A DNA stretch of 64,000 bases. It comes from Kribbella sp. VKM Ac-2568. Its GTDB lineage: Bacteria > Actinomycetota > Actinomycetes > Propionibacteriales > Kribbellaceae. Positions 40,718 through 47,911 of this stretch are shown one piece after another. Numbering within the stretch: position 1 is the first letter of the stretch; each line of letters opens with the position of its first letter. A program made the translations under genes and the position numbers. The notes under the pieces are model-generated. The model saw nothing but the letters and a program-made list of their open reading frames with translations, was not told the DNA's origin and searched no databases. The stretch lies in the NCBI RefSeq assembly GCF_004345365.1, contig NZ_SLVF01000002.1, positions 434,001 through 498,000 on the forward strand. Direction: 5' to 3'.

Positions 40718-40807
40718 CGCTGCGTGTCGGAGTACCGCGGGGATCAGAACCACGTCCGCCCACGCTGCGTGGCGGAGTACTGGGGGAAACAGAACCACAC
40801 CCTGCGC
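40718..40807. repeat. 45-bp imperfect tandem duplication
   Basis: Copies at 40718-40762 and 40763-40807 share CGCTGCGTG, CGGAGTAC and CAGAACCAC in the same order. The length is 15 codons and one frame gives two similar 15-residue peptides, so either a decayed coding repeat or a neutral duplication is possible. Confidence 0.7.
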
Positions 40808-40857
40808 CGGGGCGTGGATGTGGTTCGGGTGATGCTCAGGTCAGGCTGCGGGGCGGC

Positions 40858-41262
40858 TCAGAGGTCCTCGTCGCGGCGACGCCGCCAACGGTCTTCCATC
40901 CGCTCCATGAAGCTGCCGGACGACTCGTGTCTGGTTCTGTGCCGCTTGGACGGTGGCGGAGGCGGCGGCATGTCATCGCCGTCACTCGTACCGCTCAGGC
41001 GCTTCATGCTCAGCGCCGCGATGTACAGACAGGCAACCATCACGACGAAGCCGATGACTCCGATGATGGTGTTGGGAATGATCGCGCCGGCCATCAAAAT
41101 ACCGATGCCCAGCACAAATCCAACGCCGGCAAGCACTGCCCGGCGCTTGTAATACAAGCGCACATTTGTTCCTCGCATGGCGGAGACGAACTTCGGGTCT
41201 TCCGCAGCGAGGGCACGTTCGAGCTGCTCGAACTGGCGCTGCTCTTCTTCCGAGAGGGGCAC
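40858..41262 (-). CDS. DUF3040 membrane protein
   Basis: 134 residues from the GTG at 41262, which follows GGAGG by 8 bp and gives the family-typical start MPLSEEEQRQFEQLERAL. An ATG at 41277 is upstream in frame. After the helical N-terminus come two membrane helices (about 45-85: VLAGVGFVLGIGILMAGAII and IIGVIGFVVMVACLYIAAL), then a Pro-rich and strongly basic C-terminal tail (RMEDRWRRRRDEDL). DUF3040 genes commonly sit near the dcw cluster in actinobacteria; function is unknown. Confidence 0.9.
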   Translation of the reverse strand: MPLSEEEQRQFEQLERALAAEDPKFVSAMRGTNVRLYYKRRAVLAGVGFVLGIGILMAGAIIPNTIIGVIGFVVMVACLYIAALSMKRLSGTSDGDDMPPPPPPSKRHRTRHESSGSFMERMEDRWRRRRDEDL

Positions 41263-41857
41263 CGTCGATCCCTCCATGGTGAGCGCGATCTCGATAGGCC
41301 GAGTCCAGTCTAGGCCGCCCATGCGGTCCACGAAACCCTGACCGCCTGTCCCGCGCGTCACGGTCGCACAACTCCACCCCGTAACCACCCCTCCCTACCG
41401 CCCAAACCCCCAATTCCCACCGCTCCCCGCTCCCCGAACCCCACCACCTCGGCGTGTCGCCCCACCCCCCTCCAACCACAGCCAGTAACCACCTGCCCAC
41501 CAAGCCCGACTGCAACCCACCATCACCTCCCCACAACAGCCCCCAGCCCCTGCACCCGCCGGCCGCCACCCAGCCACCACTACCAACGCCAGGGCGCAGG
41601 TGGGGGTCGCGGGTGGCGAGACGGCTGCGACGAGCTTGAGTTTGGCGCGCCGAGGTGGCGAGTAGATCGGGCGTATCGCCGGCGGCCAGCGACTGCGGCA
41701 GCGTCGTACTCCGCACTTCGTGACCGCGGTGAAGCTCTCGTCGGACGGATGAGTGCTCGCGATGGCTGATTGTGCAGGCGGTGGGGGGCCAGGAGGCGGC
41801 CGGGAAGTCCGCTGGAGTGAGCTCGCCTGGAGTGCGCTTGGCGAGCGGTTTGGCGGG
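41263..41857. other. Long, strand-skewed intergenic region
   Basis: 595 bp between the DUF3040 start and the methyltransferase stop. Bases 41380-41600 are strongly C-rich and G-poor on the plus strand, including a G-quadruplex-type tract on the minus strand at 41388-41442. Bases 41640-41857 are G-rich on plus. No gene is supported. Confidence 0.7.
41388..41442 (-). other. G-quadruplex-prone tract
   Basis: The minus strand carries seven G-runs of three to five, separated by loops of one to six bases (GGGGTTCGGGGAGCGGGG at its start). It lies 127-180 bp upstream of the DUF3040 start on the template for its 5' region. Confidence 0.6.
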
Positions 41858-42604
41858 TTAGCGGGTGGCGAGGATGTGGAGTTGGGGGGCTAGGGCTCGG
41901 AAGGCGGGGTGTTGGCTGGCGGCGCGTTCCAGTTCGGCGAGGGCTTCTGGGGCACCTGGTTCGGAGTCGACGAAGGCCGAGGGGACGAGGTCGGCGAAGG
42001 TGCGGACTCCGTGCACGGTGTGGACCATGAAGCCGGCTTCTGCCAGCTGGGCGGCGATGCCGGCTTCGTCGAAGCGGCGGGGCATGGGGTCGTTCGGGCC
42101 CCAGCGGCCGTCGGCGTCCTGGAGTGCGACGCGTGCCTCGGTGAGGTGACCTGCGAGGGCGCGAGCCAGGACCACAGCGTTGCGCTGGGCAACCAACAGG
42201 CTGAGGACGCCGCCTTCTCGCAGTACGGAGGCCATCGCCTGGAGCGCCTGGGCGGGATCGTCGACGACCTCGAGAACCCCATGGCACAAGACGGCATCGG
42301 CACTCGAATCCCCCGCCAGCCCAGGGAGTTCATTGGCATCACCCTGGACACCACGGACGAGCTTGCTCACGCCTTCGTCACTCGCGCGCCGCTCCAACGA
42401 CGCCAGTGCATCCGGACTGGGATCAATGACGGTGACGCGGTGACCCTCGACTGCCAGCGGTACGGCGAATCCGCCGGTTCCACCGCCGAGGTCGACGATG
42501 TCGAGACCTGCTCCGGGATCGGTACGCCCCCTGCCGGCAAGTGCCACGCGCAGGGCCTCGGCGACCAGCGCCGTACGCACCGAGCGGCGACGTCGGTCGA
42601 CCAT
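41858..42604 (-). CDS. Class I SAM-dependent methyltransferase
   Basis: 248 residues. SAM motif I is VDLGGGTGGFAVPLA (about 37-51), with VTVIDPSPDAL as motif II, DAVLCHGVLEVV as motif IV and LREGGVLSLLVA as motif V. The layout resembles SmtA/CmoM-like small-molecule or tRNA methyltransferases; the substrate is unknown. The 3' third of the gene has a G-poor coding strand compared with its neighbours. It precedes DUF3040 on the same strand, far upstream of it. Confidence 0.88.
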   Translation of the reverse strand: MVDRRRRSVRTALVAEALRVALAGRGRTDPGAGLDIVDLGGGTGGFAVPLAVEGHRVTVIDPSPDALASLERRASDEGVSKLVRGVQGDANELPGLAGDSSADAVLCHGVLEVVDDPAQALQAMASVLREGGVLSLLVAQRNAVVLARALAGHLTEARVALQDADGRWGPNDPMPRRFDEAGIAAQLAEAGFMVHTVHGVRTFADLVPSAFVDSEPGAPEALAELERAASQHPAFRALAPQLHILATR

Positions 42605-42753
42605 CGTGAATGCCCTCCTCGGCTACGGATCCGCTGCGGGCAACACCCTACTTCCCACCAACCCCAACTCCCCCACCCACCAACCCGTCCCACCAGGTCG
42701 CTTCCCCAGCAACTGACACGGACGCAGGTTGGAGGGCGGACGGGGCCCGTGGG

Positions 42754-43227
42754 CTAGCTGGCCTGCATCCAAGGCTGGGCAAGGACTGATTGAGGGTTGG
42801 AGGAGGCGGGGAGGACGGACTGGGTGGTCAGGTGGAGGCTGGATTCGACCAGGGCGTAGAAGGTTTCTACGGCTCGGACCAGGTCATCGGCTTCGCGGAT
42901 GGTGACTGCTCGCTCCAGGCCTGCTTCCGCGGCCGCGCGTTGGGTGGCGCCGGCGGCGAAGAAGGTCGCCCATTCGCCGAACTCGGGGGCCACCTCGGCC
43001 AGCAGCACCCAGGCGTTGCGCTGGACGCGGCGACGCGGGCCGGAACGGACCGGGCGTGCGCGGACCGCGAGGACCGCGGCGGCGACTCGCAGGGCGGCGA
43101 CGTGGGCGCTCGAATAGCGGATCAGGTGGTCGTCGGTCTCCCGCGCCTCGGCCAGCGCCAGCCGGGCCCGGGAAAGATCGCGGCTGGCCGAACCAGCGGC
43201 CGCCGGTGCAACCGGTGAAACTGTCAT
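42754..43227 (-). CDS. SAV_6107-family HEPN domain protein
   Basis: 157 residues, all helical. Segments such as YSSAHVAALRVAAAVLAVRARP and APEFGEWATFFAAGATQR match the SAV_6107 family of actinobacterial HEPN-like proteins. The HEPN RNase motif RxxxxH is not obvious, so catalytic activity should not be assumed. Its start overlaps the DUF6504 gene stop (ATGA), showing the two are coupled. Confidence 0.85.
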   Translation of the reverse strand: MTVSPVAPAAAGSASRDLSRARLALAEARETDDHLIRYSSAHVAALRVAAAVLAVRARPVRSGPRRRVQRNAWVLLAEVAPEFGEWATFFAAGATQRAAAEAGLERAVTIREADDLVRAVETFYALVESSLHLTTQSVLPASSNPQSVLAQPWMQAS

Positions 43228-43595
43228 CGGTCAGTCACCCTCTCCAATTGCCAGCGTCCGGAGTCGGGGTCGTGCGCGAGATCGAACATCTCCCGCCGAC
43301 CGTGCCGGCCGCACCCCGCCTCCACTCGGTAGACCGCCCGCTGCGGCCCCCAATCTGCATCCAACACACCGACGGCCGCGGATGATCCCGCGGCGGCCGA
43401 GGATCCCGCCACTGCCGGAGCGACACCGACACCGGAACCGATCACGCCGCGCTCCCACCAGGCCGCCGTCTCCACCCAATGGGCTTCAACCGCACAGACC
43501 CGCCACAACCGCCCGCGCCACAGGAACTGCTCTGGAGTCTGGATGCCGTCCACGACGCCTGAACGCACCTCAACGGCTTCGTCGAACTCCCACAT
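43224..43595 (-). CDS. DUF6504 family protein
   Basis: 123 residues from the ATG at 43595 (GGAGGCGATGGAGC upstream), beginning MWEFDEAVEVRSG. EQFLWRGRLWRVCAVEAHWVE and VYRVEAGCGRHGRREMFDLA match the DUF6504 family. An Ala/Gly/Ser-rich stretch in the middle is unusually long. In other actinobacteria related genes lie beside Y-family DNA polymerases (recollection), but none is present here. A LexA-type box lies 200 bp upstream. Confidence 0.8.
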   Translation of the reverse strand: MWEFDEAVEVRSGVVDGIQTPEQFLWRGRLWRVCAVEAHWVETAAWWERGVIGSGVGVAPAVAGSSAAAGSSAAVGVLDADWGPQRAVYRVEAGCGRHGRREMFDLAHDPDSGRWQLERVTDR

Positions 43596-43932
43596 GCTCC
43601 ATCGCCTCCTGTGTGCAAACTTCTTCCCCTGGTCAGCGGCCCGGTGGGTGGACGCAAGGTGGGGGTCGAGGTCCACCTCGGCGCCCGGCCCACCGGGACC
43701 ACCGGTTTCCGATGCGGCCGCAACTCCGCACCGGAGTCCTCCAGCTGCTCTGATCGCCCGCAGCCGGTCTCCCGACGATTCCGACTGGGCGGCAATCGAA
43801 CATCTGTTCGAACACTTGAAGCCTAACCTTGCCCGCCGACAATCGTCAACGGGCCGTAAGCCCGGGACGACCCACCGCGGGCGGTCCTGCCGCCAGACTG
43901 GTCGCACCGACCGAATCGAGGCGAGGAGACCG
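43596..43932. other. Divergent regulatory region with a SOS box
   Basis: 337 bp between the DUF6504 and DM13 starts. Apart from the LexA-type palindrome at 43796-43811 no gene or strong promoter match was found. Confidence 0.7.
43796..43811. promoter_or_regulatory. LexA (SOS) box
   Basis: TCGAACATCTGTTCGA fits the actinobacterial/Bacillus-type SOS consensus (TCGAAC-N4-GTTCGA) with a perfect palindrome. It is 200 bp upstream of the DUF6504 start and 121 bp upstream of the DM13 start, so either or both could be its target. Confidence 0.8.
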
Positions 43933-44538
43933 ATGCCGACGCCGAGCCGACGCGCCGTCGCCGTGACAGTGGTGGCGGTAGCCGCCGTGGTCGCAGCCGT
44001 CGCGCTGCCGCTCTTCCAGCCGTGGCGGCTCTTCACCGACACGGTGGTCGACGAAGCGCTGCCTGGCGCCGATCCGATCTCCATGACCACATCCTCTGCG
44101 GCGCCACCGACAATTTCCGGCGACCGGAGCGGCACCCCCTCCAGCGGAGCGACACAGGCACCTGGCAAGTCCCAGTCCCGAGGACCCGAACGCCTCTCCA
44201 CCGGCCGCTTCATCACCCATGAGCACGACACCCAGGGCACCGCGTCGATCGTCCGGCTGGCTGACGGCAGCCGGGTCCTGCGACTGGAAGGCCTCGACAC
44301 CTCCGACGGCCCCGACCTCGAGGTCTGGCTCAGCGACGCCCCCGTACTGGAGGGCAAGGCCGGCTGGCACGTGTTCGACGACGGCCGGTATCGCAGTCTC
44401 GGCCAACTCAAGGGCAATCGCGGCAACCAGAACTACCCGATCCCCGCATCCGTCGAGCTCGCCGATTTCACCAGCGTCTCGATCTGGTGCAACCGCTTCA
44501 ACGTCTCCTTCGGCGCCGCGAAACTCCTGCAGGTTTGA
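43933..44538 (+). CDS. Membrane-anchored DM13-domain protein
   Basis: 201 residues from ATG 43933 (GAGGAGA upstream). A signal-anchor helix (about 8-27, AVTVVAVAAVVAAVALPLF) is followed by a Ser/Thr/Pro linker and the DM13 domain (about 90-200). The domain includes VLRLEGLDTSDGPDLEVWLS and SVSIWCNRFNVSFGAAKL with its conserved cysteine. DM13 domains are proposed to handle redox or electron transfer on the cell surface. Predicted extracytoplasmic. Confidence 0.87.
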   Translation: MPTPSRRAVAVTVVAVAAVVAAVALPLFQPWRLFTDTVVDEALPGADPISMTTSSAAPPTISGDRSGTPSSGATQAPGKSQSRGPERLSTGRFITHEHDTQGTASIVRLADGSRVLRLEGLDTSDGPDLEVWLSDAPVLEGKAGWHVFDDGRYRSLGQLKGNRGNQNYPIPASVELADFTSVSIWCNRFNVSFGAAKLLQV

Positions 44539-44606
44539 GGAAACCACACCCCGACTGTGCGGAAAACCGGATGTGATCGGCCGACCGCGCGAATTAGTGT
44601 CGACCC

Positions 44607-45647
44607 ATGGCAACAGACAGCGACTTCGTCTCCGCGAGAGACCTCAGCGCCGGGTTCCACGACGAGGTGGTCCGTCCGTTGCTGGCCGGAATCCCTTACG
44701 CTGCAGGCTTGCTGGGCTGGGGCTCCGACGTTCTCGGTTACGACACAGCGCGTTCCACGGACCACGCCTGGGGTCCGCGCCTCCACGTCTTCGTCGACGA
44801 GGAGCAGATCCCCCGCGTCGCCAAGCTGATCGAGGACGGCCTCCCCGAGCAGTACCGCGGTCATCCCGTCCGCTTCGGCTGGGACACCCAGCAGCCGATC
44901 CACCACGTCACCATCACCACCGTCGAGGCCTGGCTGAAGGACGACCTGGGCATCGAAAACGGCGTCGACAGCGGCATGACCACGGAAGACTGGCTGATCA
45001 CCCCACAGCAGAAACTGCTCGGCGTCGTCGCCGGCCCCGTGTACGCCGACGACGGCCGCCTGCAGCCGATCCGCGAGGCCCTGAGGTGGTACCCGGACGA
45101 CGTCTGGACCTGGATGCTCGCTTGCCAGTGGTCCCGGATCGCGCAGGAAGAGGCGTTCGTCCAGCGCACCGCGGAAGTCGGCGACCACCTCGGCTCGCGG
45201 GTCGTCGCCGCACGCCTGGTTCGCGACGTGATGCGACTCGCCCTGCTGATGGCGCGGACCTACGCGCCGTACACGAAATGGCTCGGTACTGCGTTCGCCG
45301 GGCTCGACCACAGCGATGGGCTGGACCGCGACCTGGAGGCGACCCTTGCCGCCGACACCCTGGCGGATCGCGAACGCGCGCTGGTCTCGGCATACGAGAA
45401 GGTCGCGCGGAGGCACAACGACCTCGGGCTCACCGAGCCGCTGGACCCACTGCCCAGGCAGTTCTTCGATCGCCCGGCGCAGGTGATCGGCGCGGACCGG
45501 TTCGTCGAGGCGTGTCTGGCGAAGGTGCGGGATCCCCGGGTGAAGGAGCTCGGGCTGGTCGGGTCGATCGACCAGTTCGCGGACAACACGGACGTCGTCA
45601 GCAACCCGGCCGCGTACCGAAGACTGATCAAGTTCTACGAGAAGTAG
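44607..45647 (+). CDS. DUF4037 (nucleotidyltransferase-like) protein
   Basis: 346 residues. The N-terminal LLGWGSDVLGYDTARSTDHA with GPRLHVFVDEE corresponds to a nucleotidyltransferase fold (GS...D-x-x); the rest, with ALRWYPDDVWTWMLACQW, is the helical DUF4037 domain. Substrate unknown. It is followed 9 bp later by the YbaK-type gene, suggesting cotranscription. Confidence 0.9.
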   Translation: MATDSDFVSARDLSAGFHDEVVRPLLAGIPYAAGLLGWGSDVLGYDTARSTDHAWGPRLHVFVDEEQIPRVAKLIEDGLPEQYRGHPVRFGWDTQQPIHHVTITTVEAWLKDDLGIENGVDSGMTTEDWLITPQQKLLGVVAGPVYADDGRLQPIREALRWYPDDVWTWMLACQWSRIAQEEAFVQRTAEVGDHLGSRVVAARLVRDVMRLALLMARTYAPYTKWLGTAFAGLDHSDGLDRDLEATLAADTLADRERALVSAYEKVARRHNDLGLTEPLDPLPRQFFDRPAQVIGADRFVEACLAKVRDPRVKELGLVGSIDQFADNTDVVSNPAAYRRLIKFYEK

Positions 45648-45656
45648 GGTTCCAGC

Positions 45657-46127
45657 GTGAGTAAGCATCCCAATGTCCAGCGGGTCGCCGACGCCCTGGC
45701 GGCAGCCGGCGCCACCGGCGAGATCAAGATCCTCGACGAGGCAGTCCCGACCGCGGCGGCCGCGGCGGCGGAGCTCGGCTGCGAGGTCGGCGCGATCGCG
45801 AACAGCCTGATCTTCGACGGCGATGGTTCGCCCGTGCTGATCCTCACCTCAGGCGCGCACCGGGTGGACACCGCGAAGCTCGCGGCGGAGCTCGGCATCG
45901 CCAAGCTGCGCCGGGCGACGCCGGAGTTCGTCAAGGAGCACACCGGCCAGTCGATCGGCGGGGTCGCGCCGGTCGGGCACCCGCACCAGGTGCGGACGCT
46001 GGTCGACACGGCGCTCGAGCAGTACGGCGAGGTCTGGGCCGCGGCTGGGATCCCTCACTCGGTCTTCCCGACGACCTACAAGGAACTCCTGGACCTCACG
46101 AACGGCACGCCGGTCACCGTCAACTGA
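45657..46127 (+). CDS. ybaK: YbaK/EbsC-type aminoacyl-tRNA deacylase
   Basis: 156 residues, GTG start. The single-domain fold shows VGAIANSLIFDGDGSPVLIL, RVDTAKLAAELG and GQSIGGVAPVGHPHQVRTLVD, where the conserved Lys/Gly-rich site hydrolyses mischarged tRNA (Cys or Ala on tRNA-Pro in known members). The exact specificity cannot be told. Confidence 0.93.
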   Translation: MSKHPNVQRVADALAAAGATGEIKILDEAVPTAAAAAAELGCEVGAIANSLIFDGDGSPVLILTSGAHRVDTAKLAAELGIAKLRRATPEFVKEHTGQSIGGVAPVGHPHQVRTLVDTALEQYGEVWAAAGIPHSVFPTTYKELLDLTNGTPVTVN

Positions 46128-46229
46128 CGAATCCCGCCGGGAGCAACTGGCCAATCGAGTCGGGAGCGATGAGTTGGGCGTGTGCCGGGAGTCTTACCTG
46201 TCGATCGCAACCGATGACAGGAGACCCGC

Positions 46230-46520
46230 ATGGCTGTGCAGCAGACCTCTCAACCGCTCGACACCGAGTTCACCGCGGCACTGGAGAAGGACGGGGCGTT
46301 CGCGACGTTCCTGACCGTGCCGGACTCGGCTGAGCTGCTCGGAACCCGTCGGGCCGTCAAGGTGAGCGGGACGATCGATGGGCATCCGTTCGCCGCTACC
46401 TTGATGCCGTCCGGGAACGGGCCGCACTGGTTGCCGCTGAAGATCGCCCTCTGCAAGCTGATCGGCAAGAGCCAGGCCGGCGAAGAGGTCAAGGTGCACC
46501 TCCAGCAAAGGCGCACCTGA
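46230..46520 (+). CDS. DUF1905 domain protein
   Basis: 96 residues with a small beta-barrel pattern: FTAALEKDGAFATFLTVPDS, VKVSGTIDGHPFAATLMPSG and HWLPLKIALCKLIGK, matching DUF1905. Function unknown. It has GACAGGAGA just upstream of the ATG. Confidence 0.85.
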   Translation: MAVQQTSQPLDTEFTAALEKDGAFATFLTVPDSAELLGTRRAVKVSGTIDGHPFAATLMPSGNGPHWLPLKIALCKLIGKSQAGEEVKVHLQQRRT

Positions 46521-46992
46521 GCTCCTGAGTGGCACTAGAAGTACTCGGCCAGGAGGCTGGTGGCACCTCGGGCTCGGGCGACAGTTGCGGCTGGTGCGAG
46601 GGCTTGAAAGTCGGGCCGTGGGTCTACTCGGGAATCGGGTCGGGGCGTAGGTGGGGTTAGTAGTTGATCGAGCGGACGGCCACCACTCAGCAACCTCGCC
46701 CCGGCAGCTCACGGCCCGGCGGCGTGCCTGAGGATCGGGCGTGGTTGTGAGTGCCGGATGCCCGGCCCGACCGACCAGCACGCCCACCCGCGGTGCCTCC
46801 TCGGACGGGCGCCCGTGGTGGGTCCGAACATCGTCCGGGGACCTCGGACAAGAAATATCGTGTCCCCGGTGCCAGTTGGGTGTCCGCGGTCCCGGTTGGG
46901 CGTCCGCGGTGCCGGTTGGGTGTCCCCACCCCCCACATCCACCGCTGGCACCCTTCGGCCGGGGCGTCGCCGAGGGCTGGGCGGCGCTGGAG
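46521..46992. other. Intergenic region with 20-bp tandem repeats and a hairpin
   Basis: 472 bp between convergent genes. It contains three tandem 20-bp units (46866-46925) and an 8-bp inverted repeat (CCGGGGAC at 46835-46842, GTCCCCGG at 46862-46869) that could act as a terminator. No gene is supported. Confidence 0.65.
46866..46925. repeat. 20-bp tandem repeat, three copies
   Basis: Units at 46866, 46886 and 46906 share the pattern CGGT-CC-GTTGGG-GTCC with two to four differences between copies. Confidence 0.85.
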
Positions 46993-47901
46993 CTAGAGGT
47001 CGAGGACTTCGGCGATCTGTCTGCGGACGAAGGAGCGGGCCAGTTGGCCGCGTCGCAGGCGCCAGAGTGGGGAGGGTAGCGCCAGCGCGGCGTACCGGCC
47101 GAGAGCTGGATGCCCCGTGAGCGAGGCGCCCTCGGCGGGTGCGGCGCCCTGGGTGGGTGCGGCGCCCTGGGTGGGTGCGGCGCCCTGGGTGGGTGCGGTG
47201 GTGGGCTGCGTGGGTGTGGGGCGCTTGGTGGGTGGGGTGGCGCGGGTGGGAGGGCCGTAGCGGCGGTGGTGGATGTCGGTGACTACCGAGGCGGGGGCGC
47301 CTAGGGATGGGAGTAGGGATAGGGCTGCTTGTTTGGTGATTAGGTGGCCGGTGGTGAGGGTTACGCCGGCTCGGGCGACTGTGATCAGGCCTAGGTCTAC
47401 CCAGATGTCGGTGTACCAGGGGGTGAGCTTTCGGGTGGCCGGATACCAGAAGTGTTCGAGGTCGTCGCGGATGAAGGCGGCCAGTTCCTCGTCGGTGGTT
47501 GCCGGCAGCAAGGAAGATGGTGGCGGGCCGAAGAGGCTCCGGTCGCCGAGTGCCAGCTCGCGGCGGGTCACCGCGCCCACCGGGCGATCGAAGTACCGCT
47601 GCTGCGCCCAGGTTGGATGGCGAAGCGAAGCATCGGCCAGTTGGTCGACCTGCATGTAGCTGCAGTGCAGCTTCTCCGCCAGCGGATGCGTCTTCTCGAG
47701 CGACCGATGAAGTTCGCACAGCGCCTCGGGATCCACGATCGGCCCGTCCAGTACAGCGACCAGATCGAAGTCGCTCCGCCCGACCTGGAAGTCGCCGAGG
47801 GCAAGAGATCCGTGCACCCACACAGCACGAACCGGCAAAAGCCCGCACACAGAAGCGACGAAGCCGTCCAGCAGGAGCTGGACGGCTTCGTCTGAGGTCA
47901 T
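46993..47901 (-). CDS. Nucleotidyltransferase-domain protein with internal APTQGA repeats
   Basis: 302 residues from ATG 47901 (homology start). VHGSLALGDFQVGRSDFDLV is the Pol-beta nucleotidyltransferase signature (GS...D-x-D), as in aminoglycoside adenylyltransferases. A DUF4111-like C-terminal helical domain with LEHFWYPATRKLTPWYTDIW follows. Between it and the last helices is a low-complexity insert with APTQGA repeats (18-bp units). The coding strand between about 47200 and 47400 uses CTA, AAA and other A-ended codons far more than its neighbours. Substrate unknown; antibiotic resistance should not be assumed. Confidence 0.8.
   Translation of the reverse strand: MTSDEAVQLLLDGFVASVCGLLPVRAVWVHGSLALGDFQVGRSDFDLVAVLDGPIVDPEALCELHRSLEKTHPLAEKLHCSYMQVDQLADASLRHPTWAQQRYFDRPVGAVTRRELALGDRSLFGPPPSSLLPATTDEELAAFIRDDLEHFWYPATRKLTPWYTDIWVDLGLITVARAGVTLTTGHLITKQAALSLLPSLGAPASVVTDIHHRRYGPPTRATPPTKRPTPTQPTTAPTQGAAPTQGAAPTQGAAPAEGASLTGHPALGRYAALALPSPLWRLRRGQLARSFVRRQIAEVLDL
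47121..47212 (-). repeat. 18-bp coding tandem repeat (APTQGA)
   Basis: Three exact copies of an 18-bp unit (47141-47158, 47159-47176, 47177-47194) flanked by degenerate ones, coding for APTQGA-type hexapeptides inside the nucleotidyltransferase gene. Confidence 0.9.
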
Positions 47902-47911
47902 GCGGTGGATG

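Larger units (their letters stand above)
40418..40857. other. Intergenic region with terminator and two repeat types
   Basis: 440 bp between convergent genes. It holds the terminator at 40428-40458, a 25-bp direct repeat (40476-40525) and a 45-bp imperfect duplication (40718-40807). Open frames here have no ribosome binding site or recognisable product. Confidence 0.7.

Noticed and set aside
40592..41152. Plus-strand frame across the 45-bp duplication into DUF3040
   Set aside because: Overlaps the well-supported DUF3040 gene in antisense and has no ribosome binding site.
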